A DNA stretch of 64,000 nucleotides. It comes from Thermomicrobiales bacterium (GTDB lineage: Bacteria; Chloroflexota; Chloroflexia; Thermomicrobiales; UBA6265). Position numbers and translations under genes: made by a program. The notes beneath the pieces were generated by a model. That model saw nothing but the letters and a program-made list of their open reading frames with translations. It searched no databases and had not been told where the DNA came from. The stretch lies in the NCBI GenBank assembly GCA_030447415.1, contig JAUJOZ010000005.1, positions 124,001 to 188,000 of the forward strand. The letters run 5' to 3'. Positions 18,151-29,237 of the stretch are shown one piece after another (the first letter of the stretch is position 1; the number at the start of each line of letters is the position of its first letter).

Positions 18151-19662
18151 ATGGTCGCGACGGTGGAGAGCGGGGTGCAGACACTCCGCAACTACGTCGG
18201 CGGGAGGTGGGTGACCGCCGAAGCCAGCTCGACCCAGGAGGTCCGCAACCCAGCGACCGACGAGGTGCTCGCGCGTGTCCCGCTGAGCGGCCCGTCCGAC
18301 GTGGACGCCGCCGTGGTCGCCGCGGCCGCGGCCTTTCCCTCATGGCGGGCCACGCCGCCGCAGGAGCGGGCCCGGTACTTCTTCAAGCTCCGTCACCTGC
18401 TGGACGAGCACCGCGAAGAACTCGCCCGGTTGATCGTCTCCGAGATGGGCAAGACACTGGACGATGCCCGCGGGGAAGTGCAGCGTGGCATCGACAACGT
18501 CGAGACCGCCTGTGGCATCCCGACGTTGATGATGGGCTACGGCCTAGAGGATGGCGCGGCGCGCGGCATCGACGAGGAGGTCGTATTCCAGCCAATCGGA
18601 GTCTTCACGGCGATCACGCCCTTCAACTTCCCCTTCATGATCGCCTTCTGGTTCTGGCCCTACGCCGTCGCCTCAGGTAACACCTTCATCCTCAAGCCGT
18701 CGGAGCAGGATCCGATGGTGCAGCAGCGCGTCTTCGAGTTGATCGAGCAGGTCGGTTTCCCGCCCGGCGTCATCAATCTCGTCAACGGAGGCCGGGACGC
18801 GGTCAACGCGCTGCTCGACCACCCCACCGTCAAGGGTGTCTCCTTCGTCGGTGCCACGCAGACGGCCGCGTATGTCTATGCGCGGGCGGCGGCGAACGGG
18901 AAGCGGGTCCAGGCATCGGGTGGGGCCAAGAACGCGATTGTGGTCATGCCCGATGCCAACATGGACGCCTACCTGTCTACCATCATGAACTCCTTCTACG
19001 GCGCCGCCGGCCAGCGCTGCCTCGCCAATTCCCTCGTCCTCCCGGTCGGTGAGGCGCACGACGCCGCACGGGAGCGGGTCGCGGAAGCGGCGCGTGGCCT
19101 ACGCCTCGGCGATGGATTGGAGCCGGGCGTCGACTTGGGGCCGGTGGTGTCGGCCACGGCGCGCGACCGGATCTTCGCCGCCATTGGAAGCGCGGTCGAG
19201 GAAGGGGCCGAGGCGGTGCTCGACGGTCGGCAGGTGCGGGTACCGGAACGGCCGCACGGCTACTTCGTGGGTCCGACCCTGCTAGACGGGGTCCGCCCCG
19301 AGATGCGCGCCTATCGGGAGGAGATTTTCGGTCCGGTGGTCGGGATGACGCCGGCCGGCGACCTGGACGAGGCGATTGGGCTGATCAACGCGGCCGAGTA
19401 CGGGAACGCCGCATCCATCTTCACCGAGAGCGGCGCCGCGGCCCGAACGTTCCGCTACGGTGTCGAAACCGGCAACGTCGGCATCAATGTCGGCGTCGCC
19501 GCACCGGTGTCGTACTTCCCCTTCAGCGGTGCCAAGCGCTCGTTCTTCGGCAGCCTGCACCCGCAGGGCCGGGACGCGGTGCGCTTCTACACGCAGAGCA
19601 AGGTCGTCATCACGCGGTGGACAGGAGGTGATCGCGGGACCGTGACGGGCGTTGGTCGGTAG
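18151..19662 (+). CDS. mmsA: CoA-acylating methylmalonate/malonate-semialdehyde dehydrogenase
   Basis: A 503-residue aldehyde dehydrogenase that converts methylmalonate semialdehyde to propionyl-CoA, or malonate semialdehyde to acetyl-CoA, using NAD and CoA. The group is recognised by FQPIGVFTAITPFNFPFMI, GATQTAAYVYARAAANGKRV and the catalytic Cys in GAAGQRCLANS, followed by EEIFGPVVGM. The length matches MmsA/IolA. The ATG at 18151 has AAGGAG at 18134-18139. It lies divergent from the MerR-XRE-cupin regulator. Together with the class III aminotransferase at 24.8-26.2 kb it could complete beta-alanine or valine/thymine breakdown. Confidence 0.9.
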   Translation: MVATVESGVQTLRNYVGGRWVTAEASSTQEVRNPATDEVLARVPLSGPSDVDAAVVAAAAAFPSWRATPPQERARYFFKLRHLLDEHREELARLIVSEMGKTLDDARGEVQRGIDNVETACGIPTLMMGYGLEDGAARGIDEEVVFQPIGVFTAITPFNFPFMIAFWFWPYAVASGNTFILKPSEQDPMVQQRVFELIEQVGFPPGVINLVNGGRDAVNALLDHPTVKGVSFVGATQTAAYVYARAAANGKRVQASGGAKNAIVVMPDANMDAYLSTIMNSFYGAAGQRCLANSLVLPVGEAHDAARERVAEAARGLRLGDGLEPGVDLGPVVSATARDRIFAAIGSAVEEGAEAVLDGRQVRVPERPHGYFVGPTLLDGVRPEMRAYREEIFGPVVGMTPAGDLDEAIGLINAAEYGNAASIFTESGAAARTFRYGVETGNVGINVGVAAPVSYFPFSGAKRSFFGSLHPQGRDAVRFYTQSKVVITRWTGGDRGTVTGVGR

Positions 19663-19701
19663 CGACGTTATCGCGTGCATTCCACGTGAGGAGGGTAGGA
19701 G

Positions 19702-21383
19702 ATGAGCGAAGACCGCGGGAACGTCCTGATGCTGCCGCTGTCGCGGCGATCGGCGCTGAAGGCCGGCATGCTCGGCGCCGCCGGCGCGGCGTGGGGTCGC
19801 GCGTTCCTGCAAAGCGCGGGAGCGGCGGCCGCTCAGGCAGGATCGGGGGGCAGGCTCGTTATCGGGAAGCCCTACGAGATCACGGGCTACGACCCACACA
19901 CCGAGGCCAACCAGACATCGTGGGAGATCCAGGCCGTCGTCTACGAGAGCCTCGTCTTCCTCGACGATAACCTCAATCCCGCTCCCGGGCTGGCGGAGCG
20001 ATGGGATACCCCGGACGACCGGACCTACGTCTTCCACCTTCGCCAGGGCGTCAAGTTCCACAACGGTCGCGAGATGACCTCGGACGACGTCGTCTTCAGC
20101 CTCGAGCGGGTGCTCACCTATCCCGAGGCGTGGTGGGATACGAAGAGAAGATGGGTCCGCCCGTGTCGCCTAGCCCGGCGGCGGCGACGGCCGTGGCGCT
20201 CGGTACACCCAGCACCGAGCCGGTCGTCGGCTTGACGGTCGAGGCCACCGGTCCCTACGAAGTCACCGCCCGGCTGACCGAGCCGTACGCGCCCTTCCTC
20301 GCCTCCCTGACCGGCACCTCGGTCTCGATCGTGCCCGCGGAGGAGGTCCGCAGCGGCGCGATTGATCTGGCGACGAAGAACATGGTCGGGACCGGTCCCT
20401 TCCGGTTGGTGGAGCACGCTCAGGACCAGCGCTGGGTGTTTGCCAGATTTGAGGACTACTGGCAGGAGGGTCTCCCGCACCTGGACGAACTGGAATGGCG
20501 GGTGATGGAGGATGAAGCCGCGCGCGTAGCTGCGCTGCGCTCCGGCGAGATCCAGCTGACCATGTTCGAGAATCCCAAGATGCTCGACCTGCTGGCGAGC
20601 GACCTCAACGTCGCGACCGTCGTCCAGGCGGCCACCAACTACTACATCCTGTTCGCGAACGGGAACCGGCCCGAGCTGAAGGATGCGCGGGTGCCGCAGG
20701 CGATCTCCATGGGCATCAATCGGGAGCAAATCAGGGACGTGGCGTTCTTCGGGCGCGCCCACGTCACGGGTCCGATCGCGGCCGCCTTCACGCAGCTTGC
20801 GACGCCGCTGGATCAACTGCCGTTTTACACGCGGGACGTGGCAAAGGCCAAGCAACTCCTGGCGGAGGCGGGATACGAGGGTGGCTTGAAGATACCGCTG
20901 CTCATCTCCCCCGTGCTCGCGGCAACCGTGCCTACGGCGGAGTTGATCAAGGCGCAGTTGGCTGAGATCGGCATCGAGATCGAGATCGTCCAGCGTGATA
21001 TCAACACCTTCGTCGACGAGTACGCCGTCGAGGGTACCGCTCACCTGGCGATCTCATGGTGGGCCGGATACAGCGACCCATACCTCATCCTGCTGGATCA
21101 GGGCTCCGATGACTTTGTCGGAGCGGTTCTCGGCGTGACTGACCCAGCGGTGGACGACCTCATCGATCAGTCGGCTCGCACCGTCGACCCCGAGGCCCGC
21201 TTGGAAGTCCTGCGAGAACTTGAACGCGTCGCCGCCACGATGGCAGCGTTCCAGACGCTCGTCACGCGGGACAACTTCATCGCCTACCGGAAGGACCAGG
21301 TCGGCGACGTGACGTTCGCTCAGGGTGAGGGCTTCGGCCTCCCGCTGTGGCACCGCCTTGAGCACATGACGCTCACCCAGTAG
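19702..21383 (+). pseudogene. Peptide-type (SBP_bac_5) ABC substrate-binding protein, one frameshift
   Basis: About 560 residues when joined. A Tat-like signal (LSRRSALKAGMLGAAGAAWG) leads to a family-5 binding protein, with WEIQAVVYESLVFLDDNLNP, TYVFHLRQGVKFHNGREM, MVGTGPFRLVEHA and the late segment LIKAQLAEIGIEIEIVQRD. The frame breaks near 20141 within GGTGGGATACG: the first frame ends WWDTKRR and the second continues YEEKMGPPV, consistent with one missing base. Everything after that is intact to the stop at 21383. The start ATG 19702 has AGGAGGG at 19689-19695. Genes for two matching permeases follow, also broken. Confidence 0.8.
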
Positions 21384-21548
21384 CGGCAGCACTAGTTGTC
21401 CGACCCGGTGAGGTCGGTCGCGGCGCGGGCCGCCGGCCGCGTCCCCCGGCGCCTCACCCAGGGCGGACCGCTGATGTCTTCGCTCGGCAGCGTCCGTCCT
21501 CGTCGGCCAACGCTCGAACGTAGAGTTAGATCGAGGATCAATCCAGGC

Positions 21549-22494
21549 ATGCCACGCTACGTCGCCACCCGGACGGTGCTGGCCCTGATCACGATTCTCG
21601 GCGTGGCGACAGTCGTTTTGCCGCGATGCGTTTGATTCCGGGCGGGTTCGCCGCGGCGCTCCTCGGACCGAACGCCGCCCAGTCGCCTGAAGTGGTCGCC
21701 GCGATCGAGGATAAGTACGGCCTCAACGACCCGGTCATCGTGCAGTATGGCCTCTGGCTCGGCAATGCGGTGCGCGGTGACCTGGGCGAGTCGTTGCGCA
21801 CGCACTCATCCGTCACCTCCGAGATCGTCCGGCGATCTCTCCTCATCACCGTCGGATTGACCTTCCTGGCAACCTTGATGTCGCTCGTCGTCGGCGTCCC
21901 GGCCGGGTTGGTGGCCGCCCTCCGACGGAACTCAGTGGCGGACATTCTGACCCGGCTTGTTTCACTCGTCGGGCTGTCGATTCCGGACTTCGTCCTCGGG
22001 ACGCTCCTCATCTACCTATGTATCGACCCGGCACCTTGGCCTGCCCGTCTCCGGCTACATCCCGCCGAGCGAGGATTTCTCGGTCATCTCCGTTCGATGG
22101 TTTTGCCGACGTTGTCCCTGGGCGTCATCACCACGGCGGTCGTGATGCAGGTCATTCGATTCAGCGTCGTGGAAGTCCTGGGGCGAGCCATACGTCGTCA
22201 CCGCCCGCGCCAAAGGGCTCCACCCGCGGGTCGTTGCGCTCCGCCACGTGGTGCGCGCCGCCCTGATTCCGACGGTGACCATCGTTGGCATCAACACGGT
22301 ACCTGTTGGGTGGAGCGGTGATCGTCGAGGAGCTGTTCTCGTTGCCCGGCCTGGGCCGGTACGCCCTCAAGGGATCCTGTTCCGAGACTATCCGGTGGCC
22401 CAGGGGACCGTCATCGTGGGGGCGCTGATGTTCGTCCTGGCGAACCTGCCGCGATATCCTGTATGCCTACCTCGATCCGCGCATCAAGTACTAA
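21549..22494 (+). pseudogene. Peptide-type ABC permease (DppB-like), many frameshifts
   Basis: From the ATG at 21549 (MPRYVATRTVLALITILGVA) a DppB-like permease can be followed across alternating frames to the TAA at 22492-22494 (ending AYLDPRIKY). The breaks I see are near 21615, 22030, 22075, 22180, 22305, 22375 and 22450. Between them the residues are family-typical, for example LRTHSSVTSEIVRRS, VVTARAKGLHPRVVALRHVV and VIVEELFSLPGLGRYALKG. Several breaks lie at short homopolymers (a TTT that should be TTTT near 22075, a GGGG that should be GGG near 22182). No in-frame stop is needed to explain the damage, which favours sequence error over long decay. Confidence 0.72.
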
Positions 22495-22656
22495 CGGGTC
22501 GCCTCGGGCGTCGTGGGCGCGTCGACGGAAGAAGCGCCGCCTCAGGTACCCTGGGCCCAACACGAGGGCGCCGATCGCACCCTGCGGCCGGTCATGTTCG
22601 TCGTGGCCCACGAACTGGGTACAGACCCAAGGACTTCCGGGAGAAGGAACTCGGCG

Positions 22657-23590
22657 ATGACGGCAAGGGACTGAGTCAGTACCCACGCAGAGGCTTCCGG
22701 TTCGCTCCCCTGAAGGGTCGGCGCCGGCTTCCTCTCCGGTTGCCCCGCACGACCAGCGTGGCCCTCGGCCTGTTCGGCCGAACGCCGCCGCCCCTCGTCG
22801 CTGCGTCAATTCATCCGGCGCAGCGGTTGGGACAATCTCTGCCTTGTTCCTCCTCGCCGCGATCAGGGTGGCGTTGTTCGGACGAACCTCGGAGCGGGCG
22901 ACCCGGAGGGAGGCCATCGGGATGTTCGCCAAGCCATCGGGTGAATATCCGATGGGGTGATACCTCGGTCGCAGCGTGCTGCGCGACTCGTCTCAGGTCT
23001 TCGCATCTCTCTCGCGCTGGCGGCCGTCTCCGCGCTCCTCGCCGCGACCTGGGCTTCATCGTCGGTCTCGCCTCCGGGTATTTCGGGGGCATCCTGGATG
23101 AGGTGATGATGCGGCTCATGGACGTGCTCTTCGCATTCCCGACCATCCTGCTGGGCCTGCTTGCAGCCGTGTTGATGGCCCCGGGCGTCCCAGGCGTGGT
23201 GGTGACCATCGTGGTGGCAACGATCCCGGTCTTCGGTCGGGTCGTGCGGGGGCCGACCCTCAGCGTGCGGGCGACGGAATACACAGTCGCCGCCCGTCAT
23301 CGGAGCGCGTCGTCGGCTCGGATCCTGTGGCGCTACGTGCTCCCGAACGTCTCCTCCGCTCCTGGTCCGGAAAACCGCCTTCACGCTCTCGGGTGCGCTG
23401 ATCGCCGAAAACGCGCTCAGTTTTCTCGGTCTGGGCGTCCAGCCGCCAACCGTCGCTGGGGTCCCTCCTGCGCGATGGCAAGAACTACATGGAGATCGCT
23501 CCGTGGACGATGCTCTTCCCGGGCCTGACGTTGGCGGCGGCAATCCTGGCGGTGAACCTGCTCGGCGACGAGCTCCAGGCATTCACTGAT
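22657..23590 (+). pseudogene. Peptide-type ABC permease (DppC-like), many frameshifts
   Basis: The likely start is ATG 22657 with AAGGA upstream. A hydrophilic N-terminal tail is followed by SLRQFIRRSGWDN, a first membrane segment, and the clearest stretch at about 23030-23340 (FIVGLASGYFGGILDEVMMR, RLMDVLFAFPTILLGLL, then ATEYTVAARHRSASSARILW). After further frame changes the last segment reads MEIAPWTMLFPGLTLAAAIL and LAVNLLGDEL near 23490-23580. The exact stop is uncertain; an alternative-frame TGA ends at 23589. It forms the pair of 21549-22494. No ATPase gene for this importer is present. The 160 bases before 22657 hold no gene I can support. Confidence 0.62.
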
Positions 23591-23946
23591 CACGGCTCAG
23601 AGGGCGGTAGAAGCGGTCTCCCGCCTGGCAGACCAACCGAACAGGTCGGCCCGGGAGTCGCTGCTCCGGTCGCCCGCGATCGGTGCATGAACGGTCCGAC
23701 GAAGAGTGGTCCTGGTCTACAACGTTGGTCAAACCAGGGCATGTCCGTCACCCCAGGGCGGGGTGATGCCCGATCGACATTTGCTCGAGCCTGACCCTGC
23801 GGGCTCGCCGTATGATGGCGGCGGAGGGCGGCAGGATCGCAATGGGCGGCTTGCGCCCTCCCTGGACGTGCCCGTCCCGGCGCACCGCGAAAGGGCTACA
23901 GGTGCAGGACACCTGCAGCTTGCCGCCACTATCCGACCGGAGCGGG

Positions 23947-24600
23947 GTGACCGACGCCGTGCGCGCCCAGCTCCTCGCGACCGAGCACTGGAGCCTGCTC
24001 GCCACCCGCAGCATGACCTGGAATGAGATGTTTAGCCGCGCCAGCATGTACCTCACCGTGCTGTCGGCTGCCACCGTGGCTCTGGCTCTGGTCGCCCAGG
24101 CGACCGACTTCGAGGGCAATTTCCGCCTCTTCGCCCTGCTGGTTGCTGCCGGTGGTGCTCGTCCTCGGCCTGGGCACGCAGATCCGGGTAGGCGACGCGC
24201 GGGCCGAGGACATATGGCTCGTGATCGGGATGAACCGACTGCGCCGTGCCTACCTGGAGCTCGCGCCGGAGCTAGAGCCGTACTTCGCGACCGGCCACCA
24301 CGACGACATCGGGGATCGCGCAGACCTACATGATCAGGGTCATGCGAATGCACGGGCCGGGGGCCCCGGTCACTCCCGGCCGCGTCCTGGCCAGCACCCC
24401 GGTGCCCGGCGTCATCAACGCGGCGGTGGCGGGCGTGCTCGCCGCCCTTGTCGCCGACGCGCTCGGCAGGGCGAACGCGGTCACCGTGGCGGCCGGGGTA
24501 GTGGCCAGGGTGGCGTACGCGGTCACGCTGGCTGCCATCCCCCTCCGTGGTGCGCGCGTCCGGCGGGAGTGGCGCGCGCGATTCCCCGGTCCGGCGCCGG
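23947..24600 (+). pseudogene. Uncharacterised integral membrane protein, two frameshifts
   Basis: From GTG 23947 the sequence VTDAVRAQLLATEHWSLLAT runs on through MTWNEMFSRASMYLTVLSAA, a membrane segment. Two frame changes follow (near 24142 and 24312): LLPVVLVLGLGTQIRVGDA, then IGMNRLRRAYLELAPELEPY, then MIRVMRMHGPGAPVT and a last hydrophobic pair ending in a basic tail (RGARVRREWRARFPGP). I recognise this as a conserved but unnamed membrane protein of Actinobacteria and Chloroflexota with a helical N-terminus, two membrane segments, a soluble middle and two more segments. The 3' end is approximate. Function is unknown. Confidence 0.5.
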
Positions 24601-24832
24601 GCCCCGGCGACGGCTGGGCGCGACGGGTTGGCAGACACCCCCAAACAGAACACGAAACGGCCTGGACCGTGGTGATGCCACGGGGATGCTTGCGCCCACC
24701 CGCGGAGGAGGACTCGTGCTTCGAAACCTCCTCGTCCAAGACGTTCATGAAACCGCCTCGTCCGAACCCGCGCGGACCGGATCGTGGACGTAGCTCCTCG
24801 GCGAGGAGGCGGCACGCATCAACCGACCCCGG

Positions 24833-26221
<1,389 letters not shown>

Positions 26222-26488
26222 CGCCGCTCCTTCCCGCGGTACATCCGCACCGGTATTCCGCTGACCCCTCGTTGGACACATTCTCGCAGCCGACCGCGAC
26301 AAGCCACCATGATGCGGGCGCAAGGCGCCGGCAGGACGACCGCCCCCTCCCGGAGACGGATGGACGGCCTCCGGTGTGCACCCATTCGACTGGTCAGGGG
26401 TAAGCAGGTTTTGGTCGGAGTCACAGGGGTATCGGATACTGGTGCTCCTACCGCCCTGTCCTCGCTCGGCGTAGCTCCGGAGGCCGTG

Positions 26489-27988
26489 ATGCGTATCGTG
26501 ACCGGTGGCATTGCCCAGGAGACGAACACGTTCCAGTGGCACTCGACGACTCTGGCCGACTTCAACCGGCCCGGGTTCGGGCTCGTCGCCCGCGGCCACC
26601 AGATCCTGGACCTGAAAGGGACCGGCACGGTCTACGGAGGTGTCGTCACCCGCGCGAAGGAACTCGGCGTCGATCTCGTCCCCACAACGTACGGTGGGGT
26701 GATGCCCGGTGGCCGGGTCACGCGGGAGGCGACGACTACGCTCCGCGACGAACTGTTGGCTGGCCTGCACGCCGCCCTTCCGGTCGACGGCGTGCTCCTC
26801 GTGCTGCACGGCGCGATGGCGCTGGAGGACCACGATGACGCCGAGGGCCTGTTACTGGCGGCTGTCCGCGACGTGGTCGGTCCAACGGTGCCCGTCGTGG
26901 CGCCGCTCGACCTCCCAATCTCTCCGACGCGATGATGACGAAGCGGACGCCTTCGTCGGCTACAACGAGTACCCGCACGTCGACATGCCGGAGACCGGCG
27001 CGCGGGCACTCGGCATCCTCGTCGGACGCGATCCGAGGTACGGCCCGACCGACAATGGCACACGCCCGGCTCCCCCTGATGATCGCCCCGAACCAGGCAA
27101 TGGTCACGACGTGGCAGTCGCCGCTGAAGATCGCGATCGACCGCGCCCCGCGAGATCGAGGAGCCGGGCGTCCTCGCCGCCACCGTCCTCGGCGGAGTTT
27201 CCCTTCGCGGACGTGCCCTTCGCCGGCGTGGCGACCATCGTCGTCACGGACGACGATGCGGCGCTCGCCCGCCGGTACGCCGACCAGCTGGCGCGTCGTC
27301 GGCGCGCCCATTTCACGATCCGCCCGACGCCGGTCGCCGACGCGGTCGCCGAGGCGATGGCCGCTCCCACCGGCAGCGTCTACGTCCTCGCCGACATCGG
27401 CGACCTCCGGCGCGCGAGCGGGACGGCCGGCGACGGCACGGTGGTGCTCAAGGGCTTGCTCGACGCGGGGGCCCGCTCCGCCGCCGTCGCGCAGATCATG
27501 GACCCCGAGGCCGGTCGTCGCCTGCATCGCCGTCGGGGTGGGCCGCGAAGTCACGCTCCGCATTGGCGGCGCTTTGATGACCTCCACGGTCCGCCGCTCG
27601 AAGTCGCCGGGATCGTGCGGTTGATCCACAGGAACTCGTTCCCGCTCGCCGGGCCGATGGGCGCGGGCACGGTCGCCAGCCACGCGGCCGCGGTGGTGCT
27701 GGAGGTTGGCGGCGCGGGTGGGATCGAGGTGCAGCTCACGGAATTGCGCGGCCATCCCTGGCCTGAACTACTTCCGCGCCTTCGGCATCGAGCCGACCGA
27801 ACGGCGCATCCTCGTCCTTAAGAGCGCCCGCGCACTTCGGGCCGCGTTCGAGGCCGATCGCGACCAAGGTGATCGAGGTCGACGCGCCGGGCATCAGCAG
27901 CCCGAGTTGTCGAGGCTTCCAGTACCAGCGCCTGCGCCGCCCGATCTATCCACTGGACCTTCGCGGTCAATGGTCGCCTGAGTCGTGA
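26489..27988 (+). pseudogene. M81 family metallopeptidase (MlrC-like), many frameshifts
   Basis: From ATG 26489 (CCGGAGG five bases upstream) the sequence MRIVTGGIAQETNTFQWHST is the standard start of MlrC-type proteins. The N-terminal domain continues with TTYGGVMPGGRVTREA and VLLVLHGAMALEDHDDAEG. After a break near 26915-26940 the metal-site stretch NEYPHVDMPETGARALGIL follows. The C-terminal domain has PFADVPFAGVATIVVTDDDA, VYVLADIGD, IVRLIHRNSFPLAGPM and LNYFRAFGIEPTERRILVLK, and ends at TGA 27986-27988 after RRPIYPLDL. At least six frame changes are needed. The family was named for microcystin degradation, but most members act on unknown peptides. It starts 268 bases from, and is divergent to, the aminotransferase. 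Confidence 0.75.
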
Positions 27989-28080
27989 CGCCGGACCCGC
28001 TCTCGGCCGGATAACAGCGATGCCGCGCGTCAACGGATTGGTCCGCGAGGGCTGGCGGACAGTGCATTCGCACGCCGGTT

Positions 28081-28487
28081 TCAAAGGGCCCTCCGCCGCC
28101 GGGGACTTGACTGGCGGTAGATCGCCTCAAAGCGCTCCAAGATGTTCAAGATGTGGCCCGCGTCGATCATGGCGGCGAGATGCCCGCTGCAAAAAACGCT
28201 CCTTTCTGACGTGCGTTGTCAACAGCTTCTGAAGCGTGGCGACACGAGCTCTCGCCACAACGTCTGGGTTGAGCACGTAACGCTTGGCCTGACTCTGCCA
28301 TGCTGTCCAGTACGGACTGCACGGCCAGATCGTACAGGAGGTCGTGAAACTCCATCACCTCAGGGGTACGCGTATGGATCAAAGAGTGAAGGCTGGGATC
28401 GCAGACGTAGAACTCGTTGGCAGTAACTCGGAAGTGGGGCAAGAACCTGAGGATCGCCTCGATGGCTTGTCGATTCACTGGCTCCAT
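28081..28487 (-). pseudogene. Small soluble DUF6508-like protein, two frameshifts
   Basis: ATG 28487 (complement) follows AAGGAGG with 8-9 bases spacing. The first frame reads MEPVNRQAIEAILRFLPHFR and ends near YDLAVQSVL. A second frame continues WQSQAKRYVLNPDVVARARV and LQKLLTTHVRKERF. A third gives SGHLAAMIDAGHILNILERF and the stop at 28081. Joined length is about 135 residues. The end pattern (threshold-type TTHVRxxRF, then GHLAAMI) matches my memory of the DUF6508 family, small soluble proteins of unknown role; treat the family name as tentative. No membrane segment or signal peptide is seen. Confidence 0.5.
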
Positions 28488-28785
28488 CTGGCTGTCCTCC
28501 TTCGCTCGTTGCCCGGCGCCGCGTCATCCGCCCGCGTCTCTTCACGGGCACACATGCGGCGCTTGCTCAACCACGATCCCTCAGCGGGGAACGCCCCACG
28601 TCGACTCTCCGCTCCGCGCGGTGCCACGAGCCCGGATCCGTGCTGATCTGCATCATCGAAAGCCGTAACGCACGCGAGCGGTCCGTTCATCCAAGACCCC
28701 GGATGCGATGGAGCGTGGAACGGGATACTATCGTCGCGTCCCCAAGGTGGGGAGCGTCGGTCGCGTCGCTCGAAAGGAGAAACTG

Positions 28786-29045
28786 GTGCACGAGATCTTC
28801 CCGATCGCGTCGGGCGTTGTCCTCGCGCTCATGATATGGCGGTTCGCTGCCCCCGACTGCGACTCCCCGCCCTGGTCGTCCTCAGCTTCGTGTTCGGGTT
28901 CCTCGCCAGTTTGATCAGCGGCGAACTGGCCCTCAGCTGGGCATTTCCGTGGATCGACACGGCGCTGGTGCTGCTCGCCGCGGGGGCGACCGTCGCGGTC
29001 ATGTCCGCGCGAGGCGCATCGGTACCGTGCCCCGCTCCAAGTAGC
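28786..29045 (+). pseudogene. Small membrane protein, frameshifted
   Basis: GTG 28786 follows AAGGAG (28774-28779). It reads VHEIFPIASGVVLALMIWRF. After one frame change near 28850 it continues LVVLSFVFGFLASLISGELA and WIDTALVLLAAGATVAVM, giving three membrane segments. A second small frame change would end it at TAG 29043-29045 after a basic tail (RRIGTVPRSK). The family is not recognised; about 86 residues. A terminator follows at 29072. Confidence 0.45.
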
Positions 29046-29071
29046 CGAACGGCATCTGCGAAGGTCTCCCG

Positions 29072-29103
29072 GAGCCGCCCGGTGTTCCGCCCGGGCGGCT
29101 CCT
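29072..29103 (+). terminator. Strong GC-rich terminator hairpin
   Basis: A 12-bp perfect stem (GGAGCCGCCCGG with CCGGGCGGCTCC) around an 8-base loop, directly after the small membrane protein gene and before the BNR-repeat gene. The T-tract is weak. Confidence 0.6.
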
Positions 29104-29237
29104 CGTGTCCGATAGCGGGAGATCGGCCATTGCCGTCCCCATGCCGCCGGGCTTGCCGCGCCGAGCTACCGCGGCCGGTAACCCTGCATGCTTTGGTATC
29201 CTGCCGGTCTTCCCGGTCAGGGCGGAAAGGAGTCACC